From Pseudomonas brassicacearum subsp. brassicacearum (lineage in GTDB: Bacteria > Pseudomonadota > Gammaproteobacteria > Pseudomonadales > Pseudomonadaceae), in assembly GCF_008801605.1 (NCBI RefSeq), contig NZ_VZPJ01000010.1, forward strand, positions 178,601 through 242,600: a stretch of 64,000 nt of DNA, given 5' to 3'. Numbering within the stretch: the first letter of the stretch is position 1; every line of letters starts with the position of its first letter. This document shows positions 63,901 to 64,000 of the stretch, one piece after another. Below the pieces are notes generated by a model. That model searched no databases. It had not been told where the DNA came from and saw only the letters and a list, made by a program, of their open reading frames with translations. The position numbers were made by a program, and so were the translations under genes.

Positions 63901-64000
63901 TGCCGTAAGTACCGGTGAAAGTGCCGGGGGTGATTGGGCCGGAGGCCACATGGTCCGCACCTTGAGTATCGTTGGTCAGCACGCTGCCGGTCAGGGTCAG
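57938..64000 (-). CDS. Giant LapA/MapA-type RTX adhesin (C-terminal part, open at window end)
   Basis: The frame is open from the right window edge, giving more than 2,000 residues of a secreted biofilm adhesin. From the C terminus: a type I secretion signal region (ending GMLNDHSLKVDTV), about ten RTX nonapeptides (GGxGxDxL; 58.28-58.74 kb), a VCBS-like domain, a von Willebrand A domain with MIDAS motif LDVSGSMAD (59.9-60.4 kb), then long VCBS/cadherin-like repeats of 240 and 246 residues. This order matches LapA and its paralogue MapA, which are held in the outer membrane by an N-terminal retention module and cut by LapG. The nearby flagellar locus fits what I recall of the MapA location in P. 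fluorescens, but the N terminus is out of view, so I do not choose between them. No transporter genes are in the window. Confidence 0.92.
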   Translation of the reverse strand: MTLTGSVLTNDTQGADHVASGPITPGTFTGTYGTLVLNADGSYTYTLNTADADFKGLHGGGDGSETFTYTLTDADGDTSTANLVLQVHNNDDPVIITGLDTDGGELTVQEKNLSDGSSPDAPALTQSGTFTVTALDGVQTLSVGGINVVTGGVAAGFPQSITTALGNTLTITGYNAATGVVSYSYTLLDNETHPNANGANSVSEQFAVVATDDNGTTANGNLDVNIVDDLPKAVDDSNASTASETHLTLTGSVLTNDTQGADHVASGPITPGTFTGTYGTLVLNADGSYTYTLNTADADFKGLHGGGDGSETFTYTLTDADGDTSTANLVLQVHNNDDPVIITGLDTDGGELTVQEKNLSDGSSPDAPALTQSGTFTVTALDGVQTLSVGGINVVTGGVAAGFPQSITTALGNTLTITGYNSTTGVVSYSYSLLDNEAHPNANGANSLSEQFAVVVTDDNGTTANGNLDVNIVDDLPTAHADSASVDEGGTVSGNVLNNDEGGADGPAASGAVIGVRAGNDTSTPAIGGLNTQINGTYGYLTLDANGNAVYHSNPNTVSAPGATDVFTYTVRDADGDESTTTITIDVHDICLVATPDHEISVYEKALDLNQDGQDLAPGTVTGSAPSATSETASGSLVGSISGAVGAVTFALVGNANGAYGQLSLQPDGSYTYTLTSPATTTPHANDGPNVLSESFTYQATDSLGNTVTSTIVIDIVDDVPSAHADFASVVEGGTVNGNVLDNDVLGADGGMVIGVRAGNDTSNPAVGGLNTQINGTYGYLTLDANGNAVYHSDPNTVSAPGATDVFTYTVRDADGDESTTTLTIDVHESCLVATSDHEVSVYEKALDLTQDGQDLAPGTVIGSDPSATGETANGSLVGSISGAVGAVTFALVGNANGAYGQLSLQPDGSYTYTLTSPATTTPHANDGPNVLSESFTYQATDSLGNTVTSTIVIDIVDDVPSAHADFTSVVEGGTVNGNVLDNDVLGADGGMVIGVRAGNDTSTSAVGGLNNQINGTYGYLTLDANGNAVYHSNPDAVGAAGATDVFTYTVRDADGDESTTTLTIDVHNSCLIAETDHDVTVYEKALDLNQDGQDLAPGSVTGSDPSATSETASGTLVGSVSGATGAVSFTLVGNATGAYGQLLLHPDGSYTYTLTSPANTTPHANDGPNVLSESFTYQATDSLGNSTTGSLVVSIVDDVPKAVASERSVTAVEIDSNLLIVLDVSGSMADDSGVPGLSRLDLAKQAISALLDKYDDLGDVKVQLVTFSSSATDQTSVWVDVATAKSLLSSLSADGGTNYDAAVATAKTAFVTSGQLTGAQNIGYFFSDGKPNSGLETGTADEAAWKAFLDANGIKNYAIGLGDGVSNDYLDPLAYDGSAHTNTNAVVVTDLNQLNSVLSGTVQGAPVTGNLLGEGGSFGADGGFVKSLVVDGTTYSYDPAANGGHGALSASGGVNHGSFNTTTNTLSIATAHDGTLVVNLDTGAFSYTSQTATSTLITENIGYTVSDNDGDLASSSLVIKVVPNSPPVAMDDNIITNVLSGNIVVPGELLLGNDSDANGDPLTASPTSFNTGWTAKGGDFTGSTGTVSFTGNNVQSINLNRSAFVANAATMTAVLVVSGALGAVSNNNANDEDRLNISLKQGETLTLDHNLAGSHITLEYSLNGGPFIAINDGASFTAAADGNYQIHVTNIPNPGGGNSNAAENYQLTMTVNYAGAQDSTPDYHGSYTASDNHGGSDSSAVDISYQAGHTLTGTTGDDVLLAGNGDNILNAGDGNDILSAGSGNNTLHGGAGNDLLYSGAGNDLLDGGTGNDTASYAHASAGVTVNLGLLAAQNTVGAGTDTLTGIENLVGSNFNDTLTGDGASNRINGGLGHDVLNGGGGDDLLIGGLGNNTLTGGSGADTFQWQAGNSGHDVITDFAPGVDKLDLSQLLQGENGSTASLDDYLHFTISGSGGSVITSIDVSAIAGATPNQTIDLAGVNLASHYGVTPGADGMIAGGADTGTIINGMLNDHSLKVDTV
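60433..62580 (-). repeat. Three tandem 720-bp repeats within the adhesin gene
   Basis: The period is exactly 720 bp: the same 20-base landmark (GTGAAGCTTTCGCTCAGCAC on plus) starts at 60471, 61191 and 61911. Each unit is 240 codons, a VCBS-like domain pair. The second and third copies are nearly identical: 61021-61260 and 61741-61980 differ at a single base. The first copy is more diverged and the end of the third differs by an insertion. Confidence 0.95.
62591..64000 (-). repeat. Tandem 738-bp repeats within the adhesin gene
   Basis: A second repeat type has a period of 738 bp (246 codons): landmarks CACGTCCAG at 62591 and 63329, GTGCCGGGGG at 63183 and 63921. About 1.9 copies are visible and the array may continue past the window. 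Roughly 165 consecutive residues are identical between the two visible copies. Confidence 0.95.

Noticed and set aside
57938..64000. Adhesin called as lapA specifically.
   Set aside because: LapA and MapA share this C-terminal layout and the distinguishing N terminus and transporter genes are outside the window.

Overview
The window comes from a Pseudomonas chromosome, most likely the P. fluorescens group. The reasons are high GC with typical pseudomonad codon use, the gene order fliH-fliG-fliF-fliE / fleR-fleS-fleQ / fliT-fliS-fliD-flaG-fliC, a phhR-phhABC locus, a plpD / FimV-like / MarR / recQ block that I recall being similarly arranged in P. aeruginosa, and many copies of the pseudomonad REP palindrome (GTGGGAGCGAGCTTGCTCGC type). 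The species call is inference; no rRNA or typing gene is present.

Layout. (1) 1-11.8 kb, minus strand: the middle of the flagellar regulon. It holds the motor switch and MS ring (fliH partial, fliG, fliF, fliE), the FleSR two-component pair, the master regulator FleQ, and the late genes fliT, fliS, fliD, flaG and fliC. Sigma-54 type promoters precede fliE and fleS, a weaker one precedes fliD, and a sigma-28 type promoter precedes fliC. (2) 12-19.8 kb, minus: a flagellin-glycosylation block with a ketoacyl-ACP synthase III homologue and two giant multidomain glycosyltransferases, in the same order (flgL - GT - GT - KAS III - fliC) as the P. syringae flagellin glycosylation island. (3) 19.9-28.3 kb, minus: flgF-flgG-flgH-flgI-flgJ-flgK-flgL, encoding rod, rings, hook-associated proteins and rod muramidase. 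(4) 28.6-37.1 kb, minus: a second sugar operon of seven tightly overlapping genes (VioA-like aminotransferase, WbqC-like, PLP-fold protein, GNAT, PhyH dioxygenase, methyltransferase, third giant glycosyltransferase). It probably makes and transfers the modified sugar that decorates flagellin. The two sugar blocks flank the flg operon.

(5) 37.2-41.5 kb: phhR divergent from phhA-phhB-phhC, for phenylalanine/tyrosine catabolism. (6) 41.6-49.2 kb: housekeeping and small genes: nitroreductase, TrkH potassium transporter, two AraC regulators, a Mpo1-like membrane protein, an HD-domain protein, an LpxH-like phosphoesterase, an EamA transporter and a SelT/W/H selenoprotein-like protein. A 56-bp tandem array derived from REP elements lies in this region. 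(7) 49.3-56.4 kb: PlpD (type Vd patatin autotransporter), a FimV-like protein, a MarR regulator and RecQ. (8) 56.9-64 kb: a YecA/UPF0149 protein, a DUF454 membrane protein and, on the minus strand and open at the window end, the C-terminal part (more than 2,000 residues) of a giant LapA/MapA-type RTX adhesin with a von Willebrand A domain and long near-identical internal repeats.

The regions most worth attention are the split flagellin-glycan island (4 plus 2), where the three giant glycosyltransferases appear to have lost different active sites, and the adhesin repeats. No tRNA, rRNA, CRISPR array, insertion sequence or prophage was seen.
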